NCBI GenBank assembly: GCA_019422105.1
Contig: JAHZDZ010000007.1
Coordinates: forward strand, 105,971 to 169,970
Reading direction: 5' to 3'
DNA: 64,000 bases
Origin: Bacillota bacterium
Lineage (GTDB): Bacteria > Bacillota > Clostridia > Lachnospirales > Anaerotignaceae
The notes under the pieces are model-generated. The model was not told where the DNA came from and searched no databases. It worked only from the letters and a program-made list of their open reading frames with translations. The translations under genes and the position numbers were made by a program. Each line of letters opens with the position of its first letter. The first letter of the stretch is position 1. Shown piece after piece: positions 55,668 to 63,697 of the stretch.

Positions 55668-55720
55668 TTATCCACAGGAAACCGCTCTTTAGGAACAGCC
55701 TGTCCACAGCTTTGTCCACA
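55668..55720 (+). promoter_or_regulatory. Cluster of DnaA-box-like sequences
   Basis: A perfect TTATCCACA (55668-55676) and the near matches CTGTCCACA (55700-55708) and TTGTCCACA (55712-55720) lie in one orientation within 55 bp, about 600 bp upstream of the DnaD-like gene. Confidence 0.45.
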
Positions 55721-55752
55721 TTGCTGTGTAAAAACATGACTTTCCCGTACCC

Positions 55753-56099
55753 TGGCCCCTAAAATTTTTGAATAATGATTTAATTTAGTCCCTCTCCTTC
55801 TGCGGAAACTCCTTTCTTTAAAACAGAAACGAGTCTCCTTTGCCTGAGATTTATGGTATAATATCCGCGAAAAAGCGGAGAGAAGCCGAAAAAGAAGCGG
55901 CTGGACTGCATAGCAGGCAGGGGGGTGATTTTTAAAGGCTTCGAGGAGCGACGCGACCGAGCAAAAGCAGGAGAGGCTTTCCGCCCCCGGCCCCTAAAAT
56001 TTTTCATAATAATATGCTGTAGGTTCTCCCTTCCTGCGGAAGCCCCTATCCTCGAAGCCAGAAATGGGCTTCTCCTTTTATTGAGATTTATGCTATAAT
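55753..56099 (+). repeat. Direct repeat carrying two extended -10 promoters, with a family B copy
   Basis: GGCCCCTAAAATTTTT starts two related segments (55756 and 55990 onward), each containing CCTTC(C)TGCGGAA and ending in GAGATTTATG then TATAAT (55857-55862 and 56094-56099, both TGnTATAAT). The first runs into a full family B copy (55855-55990): ATCCGCGAAAAAGCGGAGAG, CTGCATAGCAGGCAGG, TTCGAGGAGCGACGCGACC, GGCTTTCCGCC. Both promoters point to the DnaD-like gene. Confidence 0.6.
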
Positions 56100-56294
56100 G
56101 GGATAGAAGTTTAAATTTTAAATGTGTTGGTTTTTATGAAATAGTAAAAAAATATTAAATGTTCTTTTATTAAGAAGAAAAGTACATGGAGAACACAAAT
56201 CTATTCTAAAATTGGTACTATTTTAAAAACCTATACCTTTTCAAGACCTTCGAACAGATTACTCTGCTCTATTACCACAGAAAGGATACCTGTC

Positions 56295-57353
56295 ATGGCA
56301 GTGAAAATAAGCACACAAAATAATACCTCGGGCCTGATACTGCTTCCGGCCCGCTTTATAGAGGAATACATGCCGAAGGCGCCCGCCGCCTTTTCCACCG
56401 TATACATATACGCCTACGCCAAATGCATCTGCGGAAGCCTCAGTCTTTCCACAGAGGATATTGCCGCCGCTTTGGGGATGCTCGCTAGCGACGTGCTGAA
56501 GGCATGGGCCTATTGGGAGGAAAAAGGCGTTCTTACCTATGAACAGGATGGGGACGCCATTGTTTTTTTGGACTTGCAGAACACCCTGCCTGCTCAGGCG
56601 GCAAACACACTAAAGCGCATCGCTGTTGAGCGCAAGCCCTCCTACTCCCCAGAGGAGCTGGATATTTACTGTAACAAAAGCAGTGATGTGAAACAGCTTT
56701 TTGCCTCCGCCTCGGAGTTTTTGGGAAAAATGCTTTCCTATAACGATATGAGCACTCTATTCAGCTTCTACGACTGGCTGCGGCTTCCCATGGATGTCAT
56801 AGAGCTTCTTCTGGCCTACTGTGTACAAAACGGACACACCTCCATGCGCTACATTGAAAAGGTTGCCGTGGACTGGGCCGACAGCGGTGTCAACACAGCG
56901 GAAAAAGCGAGAGACAGAGTACGGCTTTACAGCAGTGATTACCGCCAGATTATGAAGGCTTTCGGCCAGGGAGGGCGCACGCCCGTGGAATCGGAGGAGC
57001 GCATGATAAAAAGGTGGCTGGGAGAATACAATATGTCCCTCTCCCTTATCACACTTGCCTGCCGTAAGACCATAGAGGCCATTGGAAAACCATCCTTCCA
57101 GTATGCTGAATCCATACTCCTGAACTGGTCAAAAAATAAAGTCAAAACAGAGGAGGATGTAAAGGCGCTGGAGGAAAGCTTCCAGAAATCAAAGCAGGAA
57201 AAGACAAGCCAGTCCACCGCGTCTAAAGTTACCGCGCCCCAAAACGCGGCGCCGAAAAAAAACCGTTTTGTCAATTACGAGCAGCGGAAATGGGACTTTG
57301 ACGAATTGGAGAGGCTCTCAAAGGAAAAGCTCAGAAAGGAAGGGAAGGAATAG
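56295..57353 (+). CDS. DnaD-domain replication initiation protein
   Basis: A 352-residue protein with an N-terminal winged helix (YAYAKCICGSLSLSTEDIAAALGMLASDVLKAWAYWEEKGVLTY), two DnaD/DnaB C-terminal-type domains (LSYNDMSTLFSFYDWLRLPMDVIELLLAYC...; ILLNWSKNKVKTEEDV) and a basic tail. Such proteins help load the replicative helicase. The DnaI-like ATPase gene follows after 3 bp. AAAGGAT precedes the ATG. Confidence 0.9.
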   Translation: MAVKISTQNNTSGLILLPARFIEEYMPKAPAAFSTVYIYAYAKCICGSLSLSTEDIAAALGMLASDVLKAWAYWEEKGVLTYEQDGDAIVFLDLQNTLPAQAANTLKRIAVERKPSYSPEELDIYCNKSSDVKQLFASASEFLGKMLSYNDMSTLFSFYDWLRLPMDVIELLLAYCVQNGHTSMRYIEKVAVDWADSGVNTAEKARDRVRLYSSDYRQIMKAFGQGGRTPVESEERMIKRWLGEYNMSLSLITLACRKTIEAIGKPSFQYAESILLNWSKNKVKTEEDVKALEESFQKSKQEKTSQSTASKVTAPQNAAPKKNRFVNYEQRKWDFDELERLSKEKLRKEGKE

Positions 57354-57356
57354 GCC

Positions 57357-58352
57357 ATGTCACGAGCATCTATATATAAAGAAATCATGCGGGACTACGA
57401 GAGAATACGGACAGAGGAAAACGCTCGTCTGAAAATGCATCAGGAGGCTGTCTACAAAACCCTGCCCCGCGTGAAGGAGATAGAGGAGGAAATATCACTC
57501 TGCGGCGTATCCATGGCTACCATAGTACTAAAAAAGCCTGCCGATTATATGGACAAAATGGCGGATATCCGCGAAAAAATGACGTCTCTGAAAAAAGAGA
57601 AAAAGTCGCTTTTGGAGAAAAACGGCTTCGACGGGCAATTCCTCACTATGCAGTACCGCTGTGAAAAATGTAAGGACACAGGCTATATCGGCGCTGAAAA
57701 ATGTTCCTGTTTTCAACAGCGGTTTGTAGACAAGGCCTACAGCCAGTCAAATATCAAGGACATCACAAAATCGGAAAACTTTGACTTCTTTGATTTCCGT
57801 TATTATTCCACAGAGCCTGATGCCAGAGAAGGGGTGTCTCCCCGTGAAAACATGAAGCTGATTTATAATATCTGCCTGAACTTCACGCATAACTTTGGCA
57901 GGGAATTTTCAAACCTTCTGCTGTATGGCTCCACCGGTCTTGGAAAAACCTTTTTGTGCAACTGTATCGCAAAGGAACTTTTGGACAGGGGAAAGACTGT
58001 ACTCTATGTCACAGCGCCCCAGCTGTTTAAATTGATAGAGGACGAAAAATTCAACAGAACTGAGGACAATGAGGGCTCTCATTATTTAGAGGACATTCTT
58101 TCCGTGGATTTGTTCATCATTGACGACTTGGGGACAGAGTTTTCCACGATACTCTCAAGCTCCGAGCTGTTCCATATCATCAATTCCCGTCTGAATGAAA
58201 AAAAACCTGTCATCCTCTCCACGAACCTGTCTCCCTCGGATTTAATCAACCAGTATTCCGACAGGATTGTCTCAAGGATTATGGGAAGCTACAAGCCCAT
58301 TAAGTTCTTCGGAGATGACATCAGGGTGAAAAAGAATTTTAAGAATATGTAG
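57357..58352 (+). CDS. DnaC/DnaI-like helicase loader ATPase
   Basis: A 331-residue AAA+ protein: N-terminal helical region, zinc motif CEKCKDTGYIGAEKCSC (residues about 102-118), Walker A GSTGLGKTFLC, Walker B LFIIDDLGTEF, and the sensor segment PVILSTNLSPSDLINQYSDRIVSRI. It delivers the hexameric helicase to origins with the DnaD-like partner encoded immediately upstream. Confidence 0.92.
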   Translation: MSRASIYKEIMRDYERIRTEENARLKMHQEAVYKTLPRVKEIEEEISLCGVSMATIVLKKPADYMDKMADIREKMTSLKKEKKSLLEKNGFDGQFLTMQYRCEKCKDTGYIGAEKCSCFQQRFVDKAYSQSNIKDITKSENFDFFDFRYYSTEPDAREGVSPRENMKLIYNICLNFTHNFGREFSNLLLYGSTGLGKTFLCNCIAKELLDRGKTVLYVTAPQLFKLIEDEKFNRTEDNEGSHYLEDILSVDLFIIDDLGTEFSTILSSSELFHIINSRLNEKKPVILSTNLSPSDLINQYSDRIVSRIMGSYKPIKFFGDDIRVKKNFKNM

Positions 58353-58410
58353 TGCAGTGCAAGACCTTGGGCCAAACCCAGCCGCTTTTTTTCAAAAAAG
58401 CGGCGCAAAG

Positions 58411-58855
58411 TTTCGCGCAAGCCTTTCAAAGGCTTGCAGGGGTGGAAAGCGTCCAAGGCTATGTATAAAAGCTAATTTCCTTAGGGAATCTGGCCCTAAA
58501 ACCCTGCAAAGGCTTCACCCTTGACTCATTACGCAAAACTCCGTTTTTCTTCTAAAATCATACTTATCTGTTTTTTTATAAAGTTACGCGCAAGCCTTTT
58601 CAAAGACTTGCGGGGGTGGAAAGCGTCCCTGGTTATGCATGAAAAGCTAATTTTCTTAGGGACCCTGGCCCTAAAACCCTGCAAGGGCTTCACCCTTGAC
58701 TCATTGCACAAAACTCCGTTTTTCTTCTAAAATCATACTTATCTGTTTTTTTATAAAGTTTCGCGCAAGCCTTTGAAAAGGCTTGCGGGGGTGGAAAGCG
58801 TCCCTGGTTATGCATGAAAAGCTAATTTTCTTAGGGACCCTGGCCACGAAATCCC
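58411..58855. repeat. Tandem direct repeat, period about 174 bp, 2.5 copies
   Basis: Copies start at CGCGCAAGCC 58414, 58587 and 58762 (periods 173 and 175). Each begins with an AAGCCTTT/AAAGGCTT hairpin, then GGGGTGGAAAGCGTCC, AAAAGCTAATTT, GGGA.CTGGCC, and in the first two copies CTTCACCCTTGACTCATT, AAAACTCCGTTTTTCTTC. Copies two and three are the most alike, so the last duplication is the youngest. The short ORFs inside are not credible genes. 58353-58410 carries another CCGCTTTTTT/AAAAAAGCGG stem. Confidence 0.75.
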
Positions 58856-58864
58856 ACAGCCCAA

Positions 58865-58908
58865 AAAAATTACTCCGGCTTCCTAAAAAGGAAACCGGAG
58901 TAATTTTT
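58865..58908. terminator. Bidirectional terminator between the DnaI-like gene and mscL
   Basis: AAAATTACTCCGG and CCGGAGTAATTTT form the stem around TTCC/GGAA; A and T runs on both sides serve convergent genes. Confidence 0.8.
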
Positions 58909-58910
58909 TT

Positions 58911-59327
58911 TCATTTATCCAGATTAGAGGTACAGCAAGGGCATCTTGAAGCCTGAACAGGTATTTCGCTATAGCAGTAAGGGCAGGTTTTTGTCGTCTT
59001 TTCCGCAGGAGCCTCTTCCTTCGGCTTTTTGCCCAAAGACGCCAGATGGTTCATTCCCTTCACCAAAAGGAAAATCAAAAACGCCATAATCAGGAAATTG
59101 ACAACCGCCGTTATAAAAGCACCGTAACGCACCTGTACACCGTTTACCGTCCACACTAAGTCTGTAAAATTTGTTTTAATGAAGAGCCCAATAACAGGAG
59201 AAAGAATGTCCTCCGTCAGTGATTTTACAATGGCCTGAAAGGCAGCGCCGATAATGACGCCTACCGCCAAATCAATGACATTTCCCCGCAGGGCGAAAGT
59301 TTTAAATTCCTCTAAAAATTTCCTCAT
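58911..59327 (-). CDS. mscL: Large-conductance mechanosensitive channel with C-terminal zinc ribbon
   Basis: A 138-residue MscL: MRKFLEEFKTFALRGNVIDLAVGVIIGAAFQAIVKSL (TM1 with the gate), a periplasmic-type loop and TM2 AFITAVVNFLIMAFLIFLLVKGMNHL. After the usual helix a CPYCYSEIPVQASRCPCC ribbon is appended (last about 25 residues). AAGGCAGGA precedes the ATG at 59327. It releases solutes on hypo-osmotic shock. Confidence 0.94.
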   Translation of the reverse strand: MRKFLEEFKTFALRGNVIDLAVGVIIGAAFQAIVKSLTEDILSPVIGLFIKTNFTDLVWTVNGVQVRYGAFITAVVNFLIMAFLIFLLVKGMNHLASLGKKPKEEAPAEKTTKTCPYCYSEIPVQASRCPCCTSNLDK

Positions 59328-59359
59328 TCCTGCCTTCCCCCCTCTAAATCCTTTAAAAT

Positions 59360-60409
59360 TCACTTTGTTTCCTCTTCCTTGTTCTTGCCCTGCCGTTTGT
59401 TGAAATGGTAAATCACAAGGCTCAAAATACAAATCGTCAGTACAACAACCGCTATGGTTCGAATATCCTTAATGGAAATCAATATGGCAAGCATGCCGCA
59501 CATAATGCTGATACCGTATAAAATAAGCACTGCCTGTCTCTGTGACAGTCCCCTGTCGATAAGGCGGTGGTGAAGATGGCCCCTGTCCGCCTGCATAATT
59601 GGCTTATGCTTGACAAGCCTTCGCCCCATGGCAAACAGCGTGTCAAACACAGGAAGCCCGAGACAAAGCATGGAGACAATTACCGCCAGTATGGCATAGC
59701 CCTTGAATACGCCGAGAATACTGGTAACCGCCAGCACAAACCCCAGAAAGGTTGCGCCCGTATCACCCATAAATATCTCCGCCGGATTAAAGTTTCTGGG
59801 GAGAAACCCCAGACAGCTTCCCGCCAGGGCCGCCGTCAGCATAACCGCCGCCTCGCTTCCCGTCAGTATACAAAGTATCATAAGACTCAGCGCCGCAATG
59901 GAGGAAACTCCCGCCGCCAGTCCATCAAGCCCGTCAATAAGATTAACGGCATTTGTCACGCCCACAATCCAAACCAGAGTGATGGGAATGCTGAACTTTT
60001 GCAAGGCCGCCGTAAAGGGCCACATGACAACATTAATCCGTATTCCCGAAAAAATAACTACCAGGGCCGCTATAATCTGTATGCTGAATTTAAGTCTGGC
60101 CCTCAGGTTATAAATATCATCAAAAATACCAAGCACAACAATAATGGTAGCGCCGGCACAAAGCCCGATAAACTGCTTTGCCTCTATCCCCGTCACAAAA
60201 AAAGACAGGGTTACAACCGTCGCCATAAAGCCAAGAACGATAGCTATACCGCCCATTCTGGGCATAGGCTTTTTATGCATCCCTCTGTCCTTGGGATAAT
60301 CAATAGCCCCGGCCTTAATGGATATTTTTTTCGCCAGAGGCGTCGTCACCAGCGTAATGGCAAAGGCGCTGGCAAAGGCCGCTATATACAAAACCCAGTT
60401 ATGAACCAA
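59360..60409 (-). CDS. Undecaprenyl-phosphate GlcNAc-1-phosphate transferase (WecA/TagO type)
   Basis: A 349-residue polytopic enzyme, about 11 segments. DYPKDRGMHKKPMPRMGGIAI, NAVNLIDGLDGLAAGVS, GDTGATFLGFVLAV and HLHHRLIDRGLSQRQ are characteristic of the polyprenyl-phosphate sugar-1-phosphate family. It starts wall glycopolymer synthesis. TTG start with AGAGGA upstream. Follows upp on the same strand. Confidence 0.93.
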   Translation of the reverse strand: MVHNWVLYIAAFASAFAITLVTTPLAKKISIKAGAIDYPKDRGMHKKPMPRMGGIAIVLGFMATVVTLSFFVTGIEAKQFIGLCAGATIIVVLGIFDDIYNLRARLKFSIQIIAALVVIFSGIRINVVMWPFTAALQKFSIPITLVWIVGVTNAVNLIDGLDGLAAGVSSIAALSLMILCILTGSEAAVMLTAALAGSCLGFLPRNFNPAEIFMGDTGATFLGFVLAVTSILGVFKGYAILAVIVSMLCLGLPVFDTLFAMGRRLVKHKPIMQADRGHLHHRLIDRGLSQRQAVLILYGISIMCGMLAILISIKDIRTIAVVVLTICILSLVIYHFNKRQGKNKEEETK

Positions 60410-60461
60410 AATCTATCCTCTCCTTGCCTGAACCGCAGGGCAAAAATACCCCGCCGGAAAA

Positions 60462-61088
60462 CTATTTTGTTCCGAAAATTCTGTCCCCGGCATCGCCAAG
60501 ACCCGGAACAATATAGCCGTGATCGTTTAACATGTTATCATAAGCCGCCGCATAGATGTCCACATCAGGGTGATTCTCCTGCAACACCTTTACGCCGTCA
60601 GGCGCCGCCAGCATACATAAGAAAATGATCTTTTTCGCCCCGCGCTCTTTTAAAAAGCTGATCGCCGCATTGGCTGTGCCGCCTGTTGCAAGCATTGGAT
60701 CTGTCAGGAAAATTTCCCTCTCGCTGATGTCATTTGGAAGCTTGCAGTAATATTCTACCGGTATTAATGTTTCAGGATCGCGGTAAAGCCCTATATGTCC
60801 TATTTTTGCCGTAGGCATTAACGCCAAAAGGCCGTCCGTCATACCGATACCGGCTCTCAGTATCGGAACAATGCCAAACTTTTTATCTATCATTTTGCAG
60901 TCTGCTGTTGCAATAGGAGTCTCCACCTTCACATCGACAAGCTCCAAATCCCTGGTCGCCTCATAGAATAAAAGCATTGCAACTTCCTCTACCAGCTCCC
61001 TGAATTCCTTTGATCCTGTCTCCTTATTGCGAAGCATTGCAATTTTGTGCTGAATCAGTGGGTGTGTTGAAACAAAAAGTTTTCCCAT
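60462..61088 (-). CDS. upp: Uracil phosphoribosyltransferase
   Basis: A 208-residue Upp ([57 protein letters not shown]; the C-terminal [17 protein letters not shown]). GGGAGGA before 61088 sets the start. It salvages uracil with PRPP. It follows rpiB, as in Bacillus. Confidence 0.96.
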   Translation of the reverse strand: MGKLFVSTHPLIQHKIAMLRNKETGSKEFRELVEEVAMLLFYEATRDLELVDVKVETPIATADCKMIDKKFGIVPILRAGIGMTDGLLALMPTAKIGHIGLYRDPETLIPVEYYCKLPNDISEREIFLTDPMLATGGTANAAISFLKERGAKKIIFLCMLAAPDGVKVLQENHPDVDIYAAAYDNMLNDHGYIVPGLGDAGDRIFGTK

Positions 61089-61159
61089 AGTTTTTATCCT
61101 CCCATGTATGCGACCGGCTCTCCTGCCAATCTGATTATATTTTTTTGCCGCGTACGGCA

Positions 61160-61588
61160 TTATTCTTCAATCTGTCTGATTCTTCTCATATGCCTTTCTT
61201 CATTGGAGAAAGGAGTTTCCAGAAACGTCTTAACAATCTCTATTGCAAGTCCCGCACCGATAACCCTGGCTCCCATGGCAAGCATGTTGGCATCGTTATG
61301 TTCTCTTGTAGCCCTCGCCGAGAAACAGTCATGGCACAGAGCAGCCCTGATGCCCTTTATTTTATTGGCCGTAATGGAAATGCCGATTCCGGTGCCGCAG
61401 ATTAAAATGCCTTTATCGCATTCACCGCTTAGGACGGCATTGGCCGCAAGCTTTGCATACTGGGGATAATCACAGCTCTCCTCAGAATAGGTGCCAAAAT
61501 TTTTATACTCTATTTTTTCTTTGTCCAGATAAGCGATAACTTCCCTCATCAGAGGAAAACCGCCATGGTCACAGCCCAATGCTATCAT
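61160..61588 (-). CDS. rpiB: Ribose-5-phosphate isomerase B
   Basis: A 142-residue RpiB with [33 protein letters not shown], and the active-site [55 protein letters not shown] precedes the ATG. Part of the conserved sua5-arginine phosphatase-rpiB-upp cluster. Confidence 0.96.
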   Translation of the reverse strand: MIALGCDHGGFPLMREVIAYLDKEKIEYKNFGTYSEESCDYPQYAKLAANAVLSGECDKGILICGTGIGISITANKIKGIRAALCHDCFSARATREHNDANMLAMGARVIGAGLAIEIVKTFLETPFSNEERHMRRIRQIEE

Positions 61589-62007
61589 GATACAGTCTCC
61601 TATCTTGTGTTCTAATTTTCAATATAGTCCTTCATTCCTTTTCTTAATCTTGGGCTTTGTCCCAACCCACTTGCCTTAAATAAAGCGAAGCAAAAACCCT
61701 TTAGAAATCCATATAAATACAAGATTTTTCTAAGGCTGGGGAAATAATTGCCGCCGGATTTCAGTGGAGTAATGTTTGATCTGACTTTACTGCCAAGCTC
61801 GGCTGCTTCGCTTTCTGAATCCTTCAAAGAGGCATTCCGTGCCTGCAAGCAGCCAAACTGATTCTTTCATCTTTTTTACCCTGCGCAAAGCTACATATGA
61901 AATAACTTCGTTTTTTCTCATTCGCGTAACACGCGTCGAAACAAAAAGGCTCTCATCAGCAAATTACATTTGCCGCTTTTGCTTTTTATTGTTTCTTTAC
62001 TTTTTAC
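61589..62007. repeat. Intergenic region upstream of rpiB with repeat modules
   Basis: About 420 bp without a gene. It holds TTGGGC.TTGTCCC modules related to those at 50510 and 58365, a CTGCAAGCAG segment at 61843-61852 and GCAAATTACATTTGC at 61960-61974, both reminiscent of family B parts. Confidence 0.4.
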
Positions 62008-62162
62008 GCGGAAAACCTCGCAAACTAAAGTTTGCTCTGCTGCTTCGCTCCTCAAGCCTTTTCAAAGAAACACTCCTCGCCTGCAAGCAGTCGGTCTGCT
62101 TCTTTTTCGGCCTTTCTCCGCTTTTTCACGGACATTATACCATTTTATCAGTCTTTTTGCAA
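62008..62162 (-). repeat. Family B copy with full promoter, upstream of rpiB
   Basis: On the minus strand TTGCAA (62157-62162), 17 bp, TATAAT (62134-62139), then GTCCGTGAAAAAGCGGAG, CTGCTTGCAGGCGAGG, TTGAGGAGCGAAGCAGCAG, the hairpin GCAAACTTTAGTTTGC and GAGGTTTTCCGC. The promoter overlaps the end of the phosphatase gene. This is the most complete copy. Confidence 0.6.
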
Positions 62163-62600
62163 AAAAATGTCCGCCATACGCTCTATATAATACTTCAGCT
62201 CAATGGCACAATTGATGTACTCCTCCAAATTCCTGCCAAAGGGATCTACAATGCTGCCGTTAGCACCATCCACAAATTCCTTAACCGTAAACAGGGCGGT
62301 ATTGTTGTTCTGACAGGCGCCTGCCAGCGTCATTTTGTGGGCCTGCGTCATTGTCAGTATCAGATCCGCCCACTGTACATCTTCCGCACAAATCGGTTTT
62401 GCCACATGTCCCGACAAATCAAGACCAAAATTAGCCACCGCCGTCACCGCATTGCCGCTGGCCCTTTCAGGGCCATGAACGCTGATTCCCCGGGAAATCA
62501 CATGGATAGGAAGTCCCGCCTTGGAAAATGTTCTTTTTGCTATAACCTCCGCCATAGGGCTTCTGCAAGTGTTTCCTGTGCATACGAAAATAAGATTCAT
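62148..62600 (-). CDS. Low-molecular-weight phosphatase, probable protein-arginine phosphatase
   Basis: A 150-residue LMW-PTP-fold enzyme. The P-loop is CTGNTCRSP (residues 7-15) and the general acid lies in VDPFG. Thr11 in the P-loop corresponds to the residue that gives YwlE of Bacillus its phospho-arginine preference. The position between sua5 and rpiB also matches ywlE. GGGAGG precedes the ATG at 62600. Confidence 0.85.
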   Translation of the reverse strand: MNLIFVCTGNTCRSPMAEVIAKRTFSKAGLPIHVISRGISVHGPERASGNAVTAVANFGLDLSGHVAKPICAEDVQWADLILTMTQAHKMTLAGACQNNNTALFTVKEFVDGANGSIVDPFGRNLEEYINCAIELKYYIERMADIFLQKD

Positions 62601-62640
62601 GCAAAAATCCGCCTCCCGTCCCAAAACCGCTTCTGCTTAT

Positions 62641-63696
62641 TTATACATCAATAAATTTATAGCCTGCCGCCTTATTCAGCCTGTTCATTACAGCCAAGCC
62701 CTCGCCGTCAAGGGGGAAAACCTCTGAGTAGACAACATCCATATTCAGATGGTCAAACTGCCGTAAGGTTTTAAAAAGATTCGCCCCCACTGTTTCAATA
62801 CGGCCTCTTTCACCGACTGACAAAACCGTTCCGTATGGGTACATGTCTTTCGTTTCCTCTGTAGCCATAATACCCACTTTTATTCCTTTTTCTTCATCAA
62901 GCTTCGCAAGCGCATTGATTTTTTCAACAACCGCCCCTATTTCACCCCGCACAAGGGTTACATCTGCTTTGGGCGAATAATGGGTATATTTCATTCCCGG
63001 CGCCTTCGGCACCAGGTTTTTGTCGGGCTTTAAAAAAACCGCCGGATCAACATCAATCTCATAGCCGAAAAGCGCATCCAGCATTTCCTTGGTCACAGCA
63101 CCGGGTCTTAATAGGCAAGGCTTGTCCCCTGTCGCGTCCACAATGGTGGACTCCAGACCAACATCCGCAGCTCCTCCATCCAATATCATCTCTATCTTTC
63201 CGCTCAAGTCATACTCCACATGGGAAGCTCTCGTAGGGCTGGGTTTTCCGGAGGAATTCGCGCTTGGTGCCGCTATCGGCACTCCCGCCGCGTTAATCAA
63301 AACCCTGGCCAGCGGATTTGAGGGGAAACGCACCGCTACCGTTTCAAAGCCTCCCGTAATTTCCTTTGGAACACACGCCGCCTTTGGAAAAATAATTGTA
63401 ACAGGCCCCGGCCAGTAAGCGTCCATTATCTTTTTGGCGATAGCGGGAACCTCACTTACAATACGCTCCAGCTGATCCAATTCCCCTATATGAAGTATAA
63501 GAGGGTTATCAGAGGGACGCCCCTTTGCCTCATATATTTTTCTGCATGCCAAATAATCCAGGCCATTGCCGCCCAGACCATATACCGTTTCCGTGGGAAA
63601 AGCCACCAGCCCCCCATTTTGGAGTATAGCGGCGGCTTTTCTTATTTTTTCCATATCAGGCTGTAATGCATCGATTTTTTCGACTATTGTTTTCAT
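62641..63696 (-). CDS. sua5: Threonylcarbamoyl-AMP synthase (Sua5/YwlC)
   Basis: A 351-residue enzyme with an N-terminal YrdC domain (GGLVAFPTETVYGLGGNG, KGRPSDNPLILHI, VAVRFPSNPLARVLI, APSANSSGKPSPT) and a C-terminal Sua5 domain (YTHYSPKADVTLV). It makes threonylcarbamoyl-AMP for the t6A modification of tRNA. The Met at 63696 is used, one base after the stop of the SEC-C gene; a longer frame would overlap that gene. Confidence 0.93.
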   Translation of the reverse strand: MKTIVEKIDALQPDMEKIRKAAAILQNGGLVAFPTETVYGLGGNGLDYLACRKIYEAKGRPSDNPLILHIGELDQLERIVSEVPAIAKKIMDAYWPGPVTIIFPKAACVPKEITGGFETVAVRFPSNPLARVLINAAGVPIAAPSANSSGKPSPTRASHVEYDLSGKIEMILDGGAADVGLESTIVDATGDKPCLLRPGAVTKEMLDALFGYEIDVDPAVFLKPDKNLVPKAPGMKYTHYSPKADVTLVRGEIGAVVEKINALAKLDEEKGIKVGIMATEETKDMYPYGTVLSVGERGRIETVGANLFKTLRQFDHLNMDVVYSEVFPLDGEGLAVMNRLNKAAGYKFIDV

Positions 63697-63697
63697 T

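Noticed and set aside
55668..55720. Chromosomal origin of replication
   Set aside because: Only three DnaA-like boxes, no dnaA or dnaN nearby and no clear AT-rich unwinding element; kept only as a regulatory candidate.
58521..58730. Overlapping short ORFs inside the 174-bp tandem repeat
   Set aside because: They arise from repeat units in both orientations and have no start signals.
59567..60628. 353-residue plus-strand ORF opposite the WecA-type gene
   Set aside because: Long only because of the antisense frame of a membrane-protein gene; the product is Arg/His/Gln-rich without domain signatures.
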